From: Bradyrhizobium sp. Arg816
GTDB lineage: Bacteria > Pseudomonadota > Alphaproteobacteria > Rhizobiales > Xanthobacteraceae
Assembly: GCF_029989365.1 (NCBI RefSeq)
Contig: NZ_JAPRAQ010000016.1
Location: 107,511-171,510 of the forward strand
DNA length: 64,000 bases
Direction: 5' to 3'
The translations under genes and the position numbers were made by a program. How positions within the stretch are numbered: the stretch's first letter is position 1; each line of letters starts with the position of its first letter. The notes beneath the pieces are model-generated. The model made no database searches, had not been told where the DNA came from, and saw only the letters and a list, made by a program, of their open reading frames with translations. Below are positions 25,910-34,546 of this stretch, one piece after another.

Positions 25910-28198
25910 CTACGCCGCCACGACCCGCGGCGTCTCCACCGCATTCGACGGCTGCACCGGCCTGCTCAGCATCGTCACCTCGCTGAAGCCGACCGCCCTC
26001 AACTGCTCGCACATCAGCGTGCGGGCATCCGCCGCCATCGAAGCATCGGGCACCACGACGGCGCGGGCATGCGCCGTGAGCAGTTCGGCCGGGAGGTCCG
26101 AGGCGCTGCCGGCGTCCACCAGCACGTGGTCGTAGGCGCGGAGCAGCGCATCGATCGCGAGCGTCACCCGCGGCGATTGCAGCAGGCTGCGGTCGAAGCC
26201 GGGACGGCCGGCCATGACCAGATGCAGCCGCGAGAGCTTGTCCCGGGTGATGATTTGCGCGAACGAGGCCTCACCCTGCATCAGCTCGGCGAGGCCGGGA
26301 GCCGAAGCATCGACGGACACCGCGGCTATGGTCGGCGAGGATGCGGCGAGATCGACCACAACGACGCGCGCATCGCGCGCCAGGTGCCGGGCCAGCGTCA
26401 GCGTCGACAGCGTGATGGCTTCGCCGGCCGCGGTGCCGAGCACCGTGACCTTCTTCGCCGCCGGTCCTGCAGCTCGCAGGCTGTCGGCGAGATGCTCGAT
26501 CTCGGCGAATTCAGTGACGTCGGCATCGGCCGTCATCTCGGGCTGAAGCGGCGTAAGCTCTTCCACAACCGGATCGAGCATCGGTTCGGCCACCGGCTGG
26601 ACCGCCAGCTGGACTACCGGCTGGACTACCGGCTCTTGGCGCACCGGCGCCTGCGCCGGCGTGAACACGGCCACCGCGCGCGGCGCGGTCTGGCGCAGCA
26701 GCTCGCCTGTGACGACGACGCCGGACGAGAGCAGCAGCGTCGCGATCGTCGCGATCAGCACGATCGGCAGCTTCTTCGGATAGGCCGGCGTATTCGAGAC
26801 GATGGCGCGCGAGATGATGCGGCCTTCCGCCGGCGCCGTATCGATGCTCTCGCGGGTGCTGGCCTCGCGATACTTCCCAAGATACGTCTCGAGCAGGTCG
26901 CGCTGGGCCTTGGCTTCGCGCTCGAGCGCGCGGAGCTGGACGTCCTGACCGTTGGTCGAGGTCGCCTGCTTCTTGAGCTGATCGAGGCTCGCCGTCAGGC
27001 CGTCGACCCGGCCACTGGCGATCCGCGCATCGCTTTCGAACGAGCGAGAGATCTTGGCCGCTTCGTCGCGGATCTGGTTGTCGAGGTCGCCAAGCTGCGC
27101 CTTCAGCTCCTTGATCCGCGGGTGATTGCCGAGCAGCGTGGACGATTGTTCGGCGAGCTGCGCCCGCAGCGTCACCCGCTGCTCCGACAATCGCCGCATC
27201 AGCTCGGAGTTTACCACCTCGGACGCTTCGATCGGCTTGCCGCTCTGGAGCATCTCCTTGATCAGCCTTGCCCTGGATTCAGCATCCGCCTTCATCGAGC
27301 GTGCGTTGTTGAGCTGGGTATTGACCTCGCCCATCTGCTGGTTCGAGAGCGTGGTGTTGTTGGTGCCGACGAACAGCGACGACTTGGAACGGAAGTCCTC
27401 GACCTTGGCTTCGGCGTCGGAGACTTTCTTGCGCAGATTTTCGATTTCGCCCGAAAGCCACTGGCTGGCGCTGCGGGCCTGATCCTGGCGCGCATTCTGC
27501 TGGAGCACGAGATAGCCGTCGGCGATCGAATTGGCGACGCGCGCGGCAAGGTCCGGATCGGCGGACTGGAATTCGACCACGATCACGCGCGACTTGTCGA
27601 CGGCGTAGGCCTGGAGCCGCTCGTAATAGGCATCCAGCACCCGCTCTTCCGGCGTCATCGAGAACGGATCGCGACCGATGCCGATCATGGCCGCGAGCGA
27701 CTTCAGCGGCGAAATGCCTTGCAGCACCGGATCGAATTCGGGGCGTTCCGCGAGCTTGTTCTTTTTGATGATCTCGCGCGCGAGATCGCGCGACAGCACG
27801 AGCTGCACCTGGCTGGTCACCGCCTCGGGGTCGAGCGACTGCCGCTCTTCGGTGCTGCGGTCGCTGCTCGGCCGCAGGAACACGTTCTCGCGGCCGTCGA
27901 TCAGGATGCGCGATTCCGATTTGAAACGCGGCGTCACCAGGTTGACGGCAGCGACGGAGGCGACCAGGGCCAGCACCGTCGGCACGATGATCCAGCCGCG
28001 CTTGCGGGCCAGCGCGCCGCCGAGCGCATGGAGATCGATGTCGCCGGATTCGACGGGTGCCTGCTTCGGAGCAGCGGATGCAGGCTTGGCTTCAACCTTG
28101 GGCGCGGCTTCGATGACCCTGGCTTCGCCCTTGAGCCTCGAAACAGCCCGCTCGACCACCGCCTTGTCCTTGCCGGCACGCCAGAACGCTAAACGCAT
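25910..28198 (-). CDS. Exopolysaccharide chain-length/transport protein (Wzz-ExoP type, pseudo BY-kinase)
   Basis: 762 aa polysaccharide co-polymerase. A Wzz region with first transmembrane helix WIIVPTVLALVASVAAVNLV (~residue 55-75), a long periplasmic coiled coil (~200-430), a second helix PIVLIATIATLLLSSGVVV (~475), then a cytoplasmic P-loop domain (~590 onward). In that domain the Walker A site reads VLGTAAGEAITLSTL and lacks the GK[ST] of BY-kinases, and there is no C-terminal tyrosine cluster. It therefore probably controls chain length and export without autophosphorylation. Divergent from the GT4 gene. Confidence 0.88.
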   Translation of the reverse strand: MRLAFWRAGKDKAVVERAVSRLKGEARVIEAAPKVEAKPASAAPKQAPVESGDIDLHALGGALARKRGWIIVPTVLALVASVAAVNLVTPRFKSESRILIDGRENVFLRPSSDRSTEERQSLDPEAVTSQVQLVLSRDLAREIIKKNKLAERPEFDPVLQGISPLKSLAAMIGIGRDPFSMTPEERVLDAYYERLQAYAVDKSRVIVVEFQSADPDLAARVANSIADGYLVLQQNARQDQARSASQWLSGEIENLRKKVSDAEAKVEDFRSKSSLFVGTNNTTLSNQQMGEVNTQLNNARSMKADAESRARLIKEMLQSGKPIEASEVVNSELMRRLSEQRVTLRAQLAEQSSTLLGNHPRIKELKAQLGDLDNQIRDEAAKISRSFESDARIASGRVDGLTASLDQLKKQATSTNGQDVQLRALEREAKAQRDLLETYLGKYREASTRESIDTAPAEGRIISRAIVSNTPAYPKKLPIVLIATIATLLLSSGVVVTGELLRQTAPRAVAVFTPAQAPVRQEPVVQPVVQLAVQPVAEPMLDPVVEELTPLQPEMTADADVTEFAEIEHLADSLRAAGPAAKKVTVLGTAAGEAITLSTLTLARHLARDARVVVVDLAASSPTIAAVSVDASAPGLAELMQGEASFAQIITRDKLSRLHLVMAGRPGFDRSLLQSPRVTLAIDALLRAYDHVLVDAGSASDLPAELLTAHARAVVVPDASMAADARTLMCEQLRAVGFSEVTMLSRPVQPSNAVETPRVVAA

Positions 28199-28398
28199 CG
28201 AACACTCCCGCAGGGCAACGCTGCGACTCTACCTCAACCGGGGCGATTACACTCCATTAAGGTTGCCGCTGGGTTAATCGCCCCTGCCGCAACGAGCGCG
28301 CACGGCGCCGACACCGTTTGTTAACCACGAGGGCTCTTAATCCATCTCGATATTTCGAGAATTGTTCGAGCATTCGCCGTCGAGCGCTGGTTCTGATC

Positions 28399-29532
28399 AT
28401 GCCCCCCTCTCCCGACCGGCCGCTCCGCATCCTGCACGCCGTGCGCGCTCCCGTGGGCGGCATCTTCCGCCACATCCTCGATCTCGCCAACGGTCAGGTC
28501 GATCGCGGTCATCACGTCGGGATTCTCGCCGACAGCCTCACCGGCGGCGAGCGCGCGGACAAGGCGCTGGCCGAGCTCGCGCCGCGGCTGAAGCTCGGCG
28601 TGCACCGGCTGGCGATCCGCCGTGAGCCGTCGCCTGACGATTTTCTGGTGTGGCTGCGGATGCGGCGCCTGATCGCCGCGCTCAAACCCGACGTCACGCA
28701 CGGCCACGGCGCCAAGGCCGGCGCCTTCGTCCGCATGCGGCGGCGATCCAACGACACCATCCGCATCTACACCCCGCATGGCGGCTCGCTGCACTATCCG
28801 CTCAACACCTTCAAGGGCGAGTTTTACGCGCGGCTCGAACGCACGCTGATGGACGCGACGGACTTGTTCCTGTTCGAGAGCGCGTTTGCGCGCGACACCT
28901 ATCAGCGCATCGTCGGCACGCCCAAGGGCGTGGTGCATTGCGTCTTCAATGGCGTGACGCCGGAAGAATTCGAGCCTGTTAGCATCGCCGACGATGCCAC
29001 AGATCTCGCCTATGTCGGCGAGTTCAGGCACATCAAGGGCGCAGATTTGCTGGTCGATGCGGTGGCGCGCCTGCACGAGGGCGGCAAGAAGGTCACCCTT
29101 ACGCTCGGCGGCGACGGCGAGGAGACGGCGGCGCTGAAGGCGCAGGTCGACAAGCTCGGCCTCTCCAGCGACATCCGCTTCATCGGTCACGTCAAGGCAC
29201 GCTACGGATTCTCCAAGGGACGGCTTCTGGTCGTGCCCTCGCGCGGTGATTCCATGCCCTACGTCGTGATCGAGGCCGGCGCGGCCGGCATTCCCATGAT
29301 CGCGGCCCGCGTCGGCGGCATCCCCGAAATCTTCGGGCATGACAGCCCGGCGCTGTTTGCGGCGAGCAACGCCGAGGCCATGGCGGAAGCGATCGCGGCC
29401 GCACTCGACGATCCGCAGGCGACCGCGCAGCGCGCATCCGCCCTGCGCGGGCGCATCTCCGCGCACTTCTCCCAGCAGGCGATGGTTGACGGCGTGCTCG
29501 CGGGTTATCGCGACGCATTTGCCAATCATTAA
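28399..29532 (+). CDS. GT4 family glycosyltransferase
   Basis: 377 aa GT-B enzyme starting MPPSPDRPLRILHAVRAPVGGIFRHI. N-terminal acceptor domain; HGHGAKAG and LAYVGEFRHIKGADLLVDAV mark the domain hinge and donor domain. The donor-site motif is PSRGDSMPYVVIEAGAAGIPMIA, an EX7E-like segment of the GT4 family. It transfers a sugar from a nucleotide donor, probably onto the lipid-linked repeat unit made by the next gene. An upstream in-frame ATG at 28318 lies in AT-rich non-coding-looking DNA. Confidence 0.9.
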   Translation: MPPSPDRPLRILHAVRAPVGGIFRHILDLANGQVDRGHHVGILADSLTGGERADKALAELAPRLKLGVHRLAIRREPSPDDFLVWLRMRRLIAALKPDVTHGHGAKAGAFVRMRRRSNDTIRIYTPHGGSLHYPLNTFKGEFYARLERTLMDATDLFLFESAFARDTYQRIVGTPKGVVHCVFNGVTPEEFEPVSIADDATDLAYVGEFRHIKGADLLVDAVARLHEGGKKVTLTLGGDGEETAALKAQVDKLGLSSDIRFIGHVKARYGFSKGRLLVVPSRGDSMPYVVIEAGAAGIPMIAARVGGIPEIFGHDSPALFAASNAEAMAEAIAAALDDPQATAQRASALRGRISAHFSQQAMVDGVLAGYRDAFANH

Positions 29533-29652
29533 CCATCCTTAAGACCGCTTTAGAGAATCTTCCGATTTGTCCGATAATCGACCTGCCAGGGGATGCTCGC
29601 CCGGGGCGCAACGCTGCGACCCGCGGGTTGTTTGGAATGGACGTGGACGCCC

Positions 29653-31203
29653 GTGGAACCGCTCAACGCACGCTCGATGCTCGACGCCGCCACAAGCGCC
29701 GCGGCGAAGCCGGCTGACCAACCCTTTGTGGAGCGCCGTCGCCGGCTCTCGCCCGCCGCGCTCGAAATCGTCAACCAGAAGGTCGCCCGCGCCTATTCGC
29801 CGATTGTGATCACCGGCTTCGTCCGCTTGGCCGATTTCGCGCTGCTGAGCCTCGTCGGCATCGTGCTCTATGTCGGCTATGTCATGCCGCTCGCCGGCTC
29901 CTTCAGCTGGGTTTATCCCGCGGAGATCATCGCCGTCGCGGTCGCCGCCGTGATCTGCTTCCAGGCCGCCGACATCTATCAGGTGCAGCTGTTCCGCGGT
30001 CAGATCCGGCAGATGACTCGGATGATCTCCTCCTGGTCGTTCGTCTTCCTGCTGTTCATCGGCGTATCCTTCTTCGCCAAGTTCGGCAGCGAAATGTCGC
30101 GGCTGTGGCTTGCCGCCTTCTACTTCCTCGGCCTCGCCGCGCTCATCTGCGAACGTCTGGTGCTGCGCTCGCTGGTGCGCGCCTGGGCACGCCAGGGCCG
30201 GCTCGACCGCCGCACCATCATCGTCGGCTCCGACAGCAACGGCGAGCAACTGGTCGAGGCGCTGAACGCCCAGGAGGATTCCGACATCCACGTGCTCGGC
30301 GTGTTCGACGACCGCAACGACAGTCGCGCGCTCGACACCTGCGCCGGCGCGCGCAAGCTCGGCAAGGTCGACGACATCGTCGAATTCGCCCGCCGCACCC
30401 GGGTCGATCTCGTGCTGTTCGCGCTGCCGATCTCGGCGGAGACGCGCATCCTGGAGATGCTGCAGAAGCTCTGGGTGCTGCCGGTCGACATCCGGCTCTC
30501 CGCGCACACCAACAAGCTGCGTTTCCGTCCCCGCTCCTATTCCTATCTCGGCGAGGTGCCGACGCTCGACGTGTTCGAGGCGCCGATCACCGACTGGGAC
30601 CTGGTGATGAAGTGGCTGTTCGACCGCATCGTCGGCGGCCTTGCGCTGCTCGCAGCCCTGCCGGTGATGGGACTGGTGGCGTTGGCGGTGAAGCTCGACA
30701 GCCCCGGCCCGGCGCTGTTCCGTCAGAAACGCTTCGGCTTCAACAACGAGCGCATCGATGTCTACAAATTCCGCTCGATGTACCACCATCAGGCCGACCC
30801 GACCGCCTCCAAGGTCGTCACCAAGAACGATCCGCGCGTCACCCGCGTCGGCCGCTTCATCCGCAAGACCAGCCTCGACGAGCTGCCGCAGCTCTTCAAC
30901 GTGGTGTTCTCGGGCAATCTGTCCCTGGTCGGCCCGCGTCCGCACGCGGTGCAGGGCAAGCTCCAGAGCCGCCTGTTCGACGAAGCCGTCGACGGCTATT
31001 TCGCGCGTCACCGCGTCAAGCCCGGCATCACCGGCTGGGCCCAGATCAACGGCTGGCGCGGCGAGATCGACAATGAAGAGAAGATCCAGAAGCGCGTCGA
31101 ATTCGATCTCTACTATATCGAGAACTGGTCGGTGCTGTTCGACCTCGTCATTCTCCTGAAGACGCCGGTCTCGCTGCTGACCAAGAACGACAACGCGTAT
31201 TGA
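29653..31203 (+). CDS. Undecaprenyl-phosphate sugar phosphotransferase (WcaJ/ExoY family)
   Basis: About 516 aa. Four or five N-terminal transmembrane helices (residues ~45-160), a Rossmann-like CoA-binding-type middle (TIIVGSDSNGEQLVEAL), then the bacterial sugar transferase domain: FKxRSM-type KFRSMYHH, RVGRFIRKTSLDELPQLFNV, SLVGPRPHA, and PGITGWAQINGWRGE. It loads the first sugar phosphate on undecaprenyl phosphate, starting repeat-unit synthesis. The start is uncertain: GTG 29653 (VEPLNARSM) is preferred; ATG 29593 and ATG 29677 are in frame. Confidence 0.9.
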   Translation: MEPLNARSMLDAATSAAAKPADQPFVERRRRLSPAALEIVNQKVARAYSPIVITGFVRLADFALLSLVGIVLYVGYVMPLAGSFSWVYPAEIIAVAVAAVICFQAADIYQVQLFRGQIRQMTRMISSWSFVFLLFIGVSFFAKFGSEMSRLWLAAFYFLGLAALICERLVLRSLVRAWARQGRLDRRTIIVGSDSNGEQLVEALNAQEDSDIHVLGVFDDRNDSRALDTCAGARKLGKVDDIVEFARRTRVDLVLFALPISAETRILEMLQKLWVLPVDIRLSAHTNKLRFRPRSYSYLGEVPTLDVFEAPITDWDLVMKWLFDRIVGGLALLAALPVMGLVALAVKLDSPGPALFRQKRFGFNNERIDVYKFRSMYHHQADPTASKVVTKNDPRVTRVGRFIRKTSLDELPQLFNVVFSGNLSLVGPRPHAVQGKLQSRLFDEAVDGYFARHRVKPGITGWAQINGWRGEIDNEEKIQKRVEFDLYYIENWSVLFDLVILLKTPVSLLTKNDNAY

Positions 31204-31216
31204 GATGAGTTCCTCC

Positions 31217-31321
31217 GTCATGCCCCGGCTTGACCGGGGCATCCAGTACTCCGCAGCGCCAGCCGTCTTCTGCAACGCGCGCCGCGGAATACTGGATCGC
31301 CCGGTCAAGCCGGGCGATGAC
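31217..31321. repeat. Palindromic intergenic repeat (GTCATGCCCCGG family), copy 1
   Basis: Outer ends GTCATGCCCCGGCTTGACCG and GCCCGGTCAAGCCGGGCGAT..GAC are imperfect reverse complements, with an inner CAGTA/TACTG and ATTCCGCGG/CCGC core. Related copies lie at 34420-34520 and, more diverged, at 37403-37483. Confidence 0.75.
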
Positions 31322-31365
31322 AGCGTGTTTGTGGCGTACAAGTTGCGTAAGCGTATGGGCATGTG

Positions 31366-32619
31366 ATGGCGTATGCGGCGACAGCCGGTGGAGTGAAATT
31401 GGCCGCGCCGGCTGCGCCCGGCGTGCTGGCCATCCAGCGCGCGCTGGTGTGGCTGGTCGGCGCCTCCGGCGCCATCGTCTTCATCGAGCCGAGCCCCTAC
31501 GAGATCGTGACGCTGCTGGCCGCCGTCACCTTCTTCGCGACCGGCCTGCGCCTGCGGCTCGTGCTGATGCCGCTGATCCTGATGCTGGTCCTGCTCAATG
31601 TCGGCTACACGATCAGCGCGGTCCCGCTGTACGAACAGTCCGAGGTGGCGAGCTGGATTGCGACCTCCTGGTACATGGCGGTCACCGTCGTGTTCTTCGC
31701 GATGGTCACCTCGGAAGACACCGCGGCCCGGCTCGACATGCTCCGCCGCGGCCTCGTGGTCGGCGCGATGGTCGCCTCGCTGTCGGCGGTCGCCGGCTAC
31801 TTCCATCTGGTTCCCGGCGGAGACGATCTCCTCACCCTCTACGGGCGCGCGCGCGGCACGTTCAAGGACCCGAATGTGCTCGGCGCCTTCCTGATCCTGC
31901 CGGCGCTGTTCGCGCTCCAGAGCGTGGTCTCCGACAAGTTTGCCAAGGCGTTCCGCAACGTCATCGCCTTCGGCATCATGTCGCTGGCGATCCTGCTCGC
32001 CTTCTCCCGCGCCGCCTGGGGCGGACTGGTGCTGACCTCCGCCTTCATGCTGGCGCTGATGGTGCTGACCAGCCGCACCAACGCGCAGCGCTCGCGCATC
32101 GTCGTCATGGCGATTGTCGCCGCGGTGCTGGGCCTCGCGCTGATCGCGGTGCTGCTGTCATTCGATTCCACCGCCGAGATGTTCAAGCAGCGCGCGAGCT
32201 TCGACCAGAGCTATGACGAAGGCCGCTTCGGCCGGTTCGGCCGGCACATCCTCGGCGCGGAGATGGCGCTCGACCTGCCGTTCGGCATCGGCCCCCTGCA
32301 ATTCCACCGCTTCTTCCCCGAGGACACCCACAACTCCTATCTCAACGCCTTCATGTCCGGCGGCTGGCTCTCCGGCGTCTGTTATCCCGCGCTGGTCTTC
32401 ACCACGGTCATCATGGGTATCAGGCACATCTTCGTCCGTGTGCCCTGGCAGCGCGCTTATCTCGCGATCTTCTCCGCCTTCGTCGGCACCGTCGGCGAGA
32501 GTTTTGTAATCGACACCGACCACTGGCGGCATTTCTGGATGATGCTGGGCGCGATGTGGGGCATGATCGCAGCGGCCCAAATCTACAAGAAGCCTACCGA
32601 CGAAGCTTCTTCAGTTTGA
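31366..32619 (+). CDS. O-antigen ligase/Wzy-like polysaccharide polymerase
   Basis: 417 aa, roughly ten transmembrane helices. The Wzy_C core is recognisable from GTFKDPNVLGAFLILPALFAL and AFSRAAWGGL, with a periplasmic loop holding FEDTHNSYLNAF-like PEDTHNSYLNAFMSGGW. That arrangement is used by WaaL ligases and Wzy polymerases. In this cluster a polymerase for the exopolysaccharide repeat is the more likely role. GTG 31363 immediately precedes the ATG used here. Confidence 0.85.
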   Translation: MAYAATAGGVKLAAPAAPGVLAIQRALVWLVGASGAIVFIEPSPYEIVTLLAAVTFFATGLRLRLVLMPLILMLVLLNVGYTISAVPLYEQSEVASWIATSWYMAVTVVFFAMVTSEDTAARLDMLRRGLVVGAMVASLSAVAGYFHLVPGGDDLLTLYGRARGTFKDPNVLGAFLILPALFALQSVVSDKFAKAFRNVIAFGIMSLAILLAFSRAAWGGLVLTSAFMLALMVLTSRTNAQRSRIVVMAIVAAVLGLALIAVLLSFDSTAEMFKQRASFDQSYDEGRFGRFGRHILGAEMALDLPFGIGPLQFHRFFPEDTHNSYLNAFMSGGWLSGVCYPALVFTTVIMGIRHIFVRVPWQRAYLAIFSAFVGTVGESFVIDTDHWRHFWMMLGAMWGMIAAAQIYKKPTDEASSV

Positions 32620-33115
32620 GATCCGGCCGCTTTTCCGGCGGCGTGTCGAGCAGTCCCTTCAGCGCCTCGGTTGCCGCGAGCACGCCCTTGTAGCCCTCGG
32701 TCGCGAAGCGCAGCAGCAGGCGCAGCTCTTCGTCGGAATAGGCGCCAAACACCTTCTCCATCGCCTGCTGCATCGGCACGTAGAGCTGGCCGATCTTCAT
32801 CGCCGTCTCCGGCACGACGGAAATGAAGACCTTGCGGCGGTCTTTCTCGTCCCGTTCGCGGCGCACAAGCCCGGCCTTCTCGAGCCGGTCGACCACGCCG
32901 GTGATGGCGCCCGTCGTCAGCCCCGTGACCTCGGCGAGCCGGCCCGCGGTGACGCGGCCCTCGAGATAGAGGATGTCCATGCATTCGAGGTCGGAATTGG
33001 CAATTCCGGCAACGTTCGCAACCGTTTGGCCATAGAGCACGCCCTGCGCGGACGACCGCCGCATCGCCTCCTCGAGCTCCTGCAACAGCGCCGCGCGCGC
33101 CTTCGTCCTTGACAA
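32594..33115 (-). CDS. MarR-family transcriptional regulator
   Basis: 173 aa winged helix. The recognition region reads RLAEVTGLTTGAITGVVDRLEKAGLVRRERDEKDRRKVFISV, the typical MarR HTH and wing. Its 3' end overlaps the polymerase gene end by 26 bases on the opposite strand. It is divergent from an FAD monooxygenase gene with only 96 bp between; that gap holds a perfect inverted repeat, so autoregulation and control of the monooxygenase are likely. Confidence 0.9.
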   Translation of the reverse strand: MSRTKARAALLQELEEAMRRSSAQGVLYGQTVANVAGIANSDLECMDILYLEGRVTAGRLAEVTGLTTGAITGVVDRLEKAGLVRRERDEKDRRKVFISVVPETAMKIGQLYVPMQQAMEKVFGAYSDEELRLLLRFATEGYKGVLAATEALKGLLDTPPEKRPDLKLKKLRR

Positions 33116-33150
33116 GGTCGGCTCCTTATCTTACTCGATATATATCTTAG

Positions 33151-33169
33151 TTGCTAAGAGATTTAGCAA
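33151..33169. promoter_or_regulatory. Probable MarR operator
   Basis: TTGCTAA-GAGAT-TTAGCAA, a perfect 7-bp inverted repeat with a 5-bp spacer, in the AT-rich gap between the divergent MarR and FAD-monooxygenase genes. Size and symmetry fit MarR-family sites. Assignment to this MarR is inferred from position. Confidence 0.65.
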
Positions 33170-33211
33170 TCGTAATTTTTCCTAGCACCACGGAAACGTC
33201 GGGAGCAAGCC

Positions 33212-34408
33212 ATGTCCAACCGTCCCCGCAAGGCCCTCATCATCGGGGCCGGCATCGCCGGGCCCGTCACCGCGATCCTGCTGCGCCGCGCCGGCATCGA
33301 ATCCGCGATCTACGAGGCCTGGCCTTATTCGAAAGGCATCGGCGGCGGCCTCCAGATCGCACCGAACGGCATGCATGTCATGGACGAGATCGGGCTCGCG
33401 AACGAGCTGATCAGCCGCGGCTCGATCGCCGAATCCTTCGATTTCTATTCGCAGAGCGGCGAACGGCTCGGCTCGATCAACCGCGACATGGCGCGGCGCT
33501 TCGGCCAGCCGGCCGTCAATGTCTGCCGCGCCACGCTGAACGAAATCCTGATCGACAAGGCCTGGTGCGCCTGCGTCTCGCTCTATTTCGAGAAGCGCCT
33601 GATCAAGATCGAGGACCGCGGCGACCAGCCGATCATCGCTTACTTCTCCGATGGCAGCACGGCCGAAGGCGACTTCCTGATCGGCGCCGACGGCGTGCAC
33701 TCGGTCGTGCGCCGCCAGGTCGTGCCGGACGGTCCGCAACCGTTCGACACCGGACTGATCGGGTTCGGAGGCTTCGTGCCGCACGCCGTCCTCGATGGCA
33801 GGCCGATCGGCCGGCACGTCGAGACCACGTTCGGCAAGAGCGGCTTCTTCGGCTATGGCTATTGCAGCCCGGATCCGAACGACGGCGTGATGTGGTGGAG
33901 CACGCAGCCCGCGCACGGCATGGACGCGGCGATGTTCCGCGCGCTCGACCACGCGACGCTAAAGCAGCATCTGCGCGGCTTCCATCACGGCTGGCACGAT
34001 CCGATCCCCGATATCATCGACGCGGCCGAGAACATCGTGGTCACCGACACGCTCGACGTCGCGACCTTGCCGACCTGGTCGCGCAAGCGCTCGCTGCTGA
34101 TCGGCGATGCCGCGCATGCGACCAGTCCCCACGCGGGCCAGGGCGCTTCGCTCGCGCTCGAGGATGCGATGCGGCTCGCGCGGCTGATGCAGGAGGGCCA
34201 GGAGCTCGGCGCCACTTTCCAGGCCTTCGAGGCCGAGCGGCGTCCGCGCACCGAGAAGATCGTCGCAATGGCCCGCCGCAACGGCAACAGCAAGCGCGAA
34301 TTCAGCGCCACCGGCGCCTGGGTCCGCAATCAGATGATGAAATGGCTGTTGCCGCTGGGATCGAAGAGCATGGAGTTCATGTACGCGTATGACGCGCGGG
34401 CGGCGTAG
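33212..34408 (+). CDS. FAD-dependent aromatic-type monooxygenase
   Basis: 398 aa class A flavoprotein monooxygenase. The Rossmann motif KALIIGAGIAGPVTAILLRRAG binds the FAD ADP part, FLIGADGVHSVVRRQV is the conserved DG motif, and LLIGDAAHATSPHAGQGASLALEDA is the GD motif contacting the flavin ribityl. Members hydroxylate aromatic or related substrates with NAD(P)H and O2. The substrate cannot be read from sequence; the divergent MarR suggests an aromatic inducer. Confidence 0.9.
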   Translation: MSNRPRKALIIGAGIAGPVTAILLRRAGIESAIYEAWPYSKGIGGGLQIAPNGMHVMDEIGLANELISRGSIAESFDFYSQSGERLGSINRDMARRFGQPAVNVCRATLNEILIDKAWCACVSLYFEKRLIKIEDRGDQPIIAYFSDGSTAEGDFLIGADGVHSVVRRQVVPDGPQPFDTGLIGFGGFVPHAVLDGRPIGRHVETTFGKSGFFGYGYCSPDPNDGVMWWSTQPAHGMDAAMFRALDHATLKQHLRGFHHGWHDPIPDIIDAAENIVVTDTLDVATLPTWSRKRSLLIGDAAHATSPHAGQGASLALEDAMRLARLMQEGQELGATFQAFEAERRPRTEKIVAMARRNGNSKREFSATGAWVRNQMMKWLLPLGSKSMEFMYAYDARAA

Positions 34409-34419
34409 CGATAAACACT

Positions 34420-34520
34420 GTCATGCCCCGCGAAGGCGGGGCATCCAGTACGCCGCGACCTCTCACTCCATCACGGCTGTCTCTGGAATACTGGGTCGCC
34501 CGGTCAAGCCGGGCGACGAC
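34420..34520. repeat. Palindromic intergenic repeat (GTCATGCCCCGG family), copy 2
   Basis: GTCATGCCCCGCGAAGGCGG at the left and GCCCGGTCAAGCCGGGCGAC at the right, with GGCATCCAGTA / TACTGGGT inside. Same organisation as the copy at 31217. Confidence 0.72.
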
Positions 34521-34546
34521 ACCGTCATTTAACCGCGCAAGCGCGC

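Noticed and set aside
29539..31806. 755-codon antisense reading frame opposite the sugar transferase
   Set aside because: Low-complexity His/Asp/Gln-rich translation typical of antisense frames in high-GC genes; the plus-strand gene has all family motifs.
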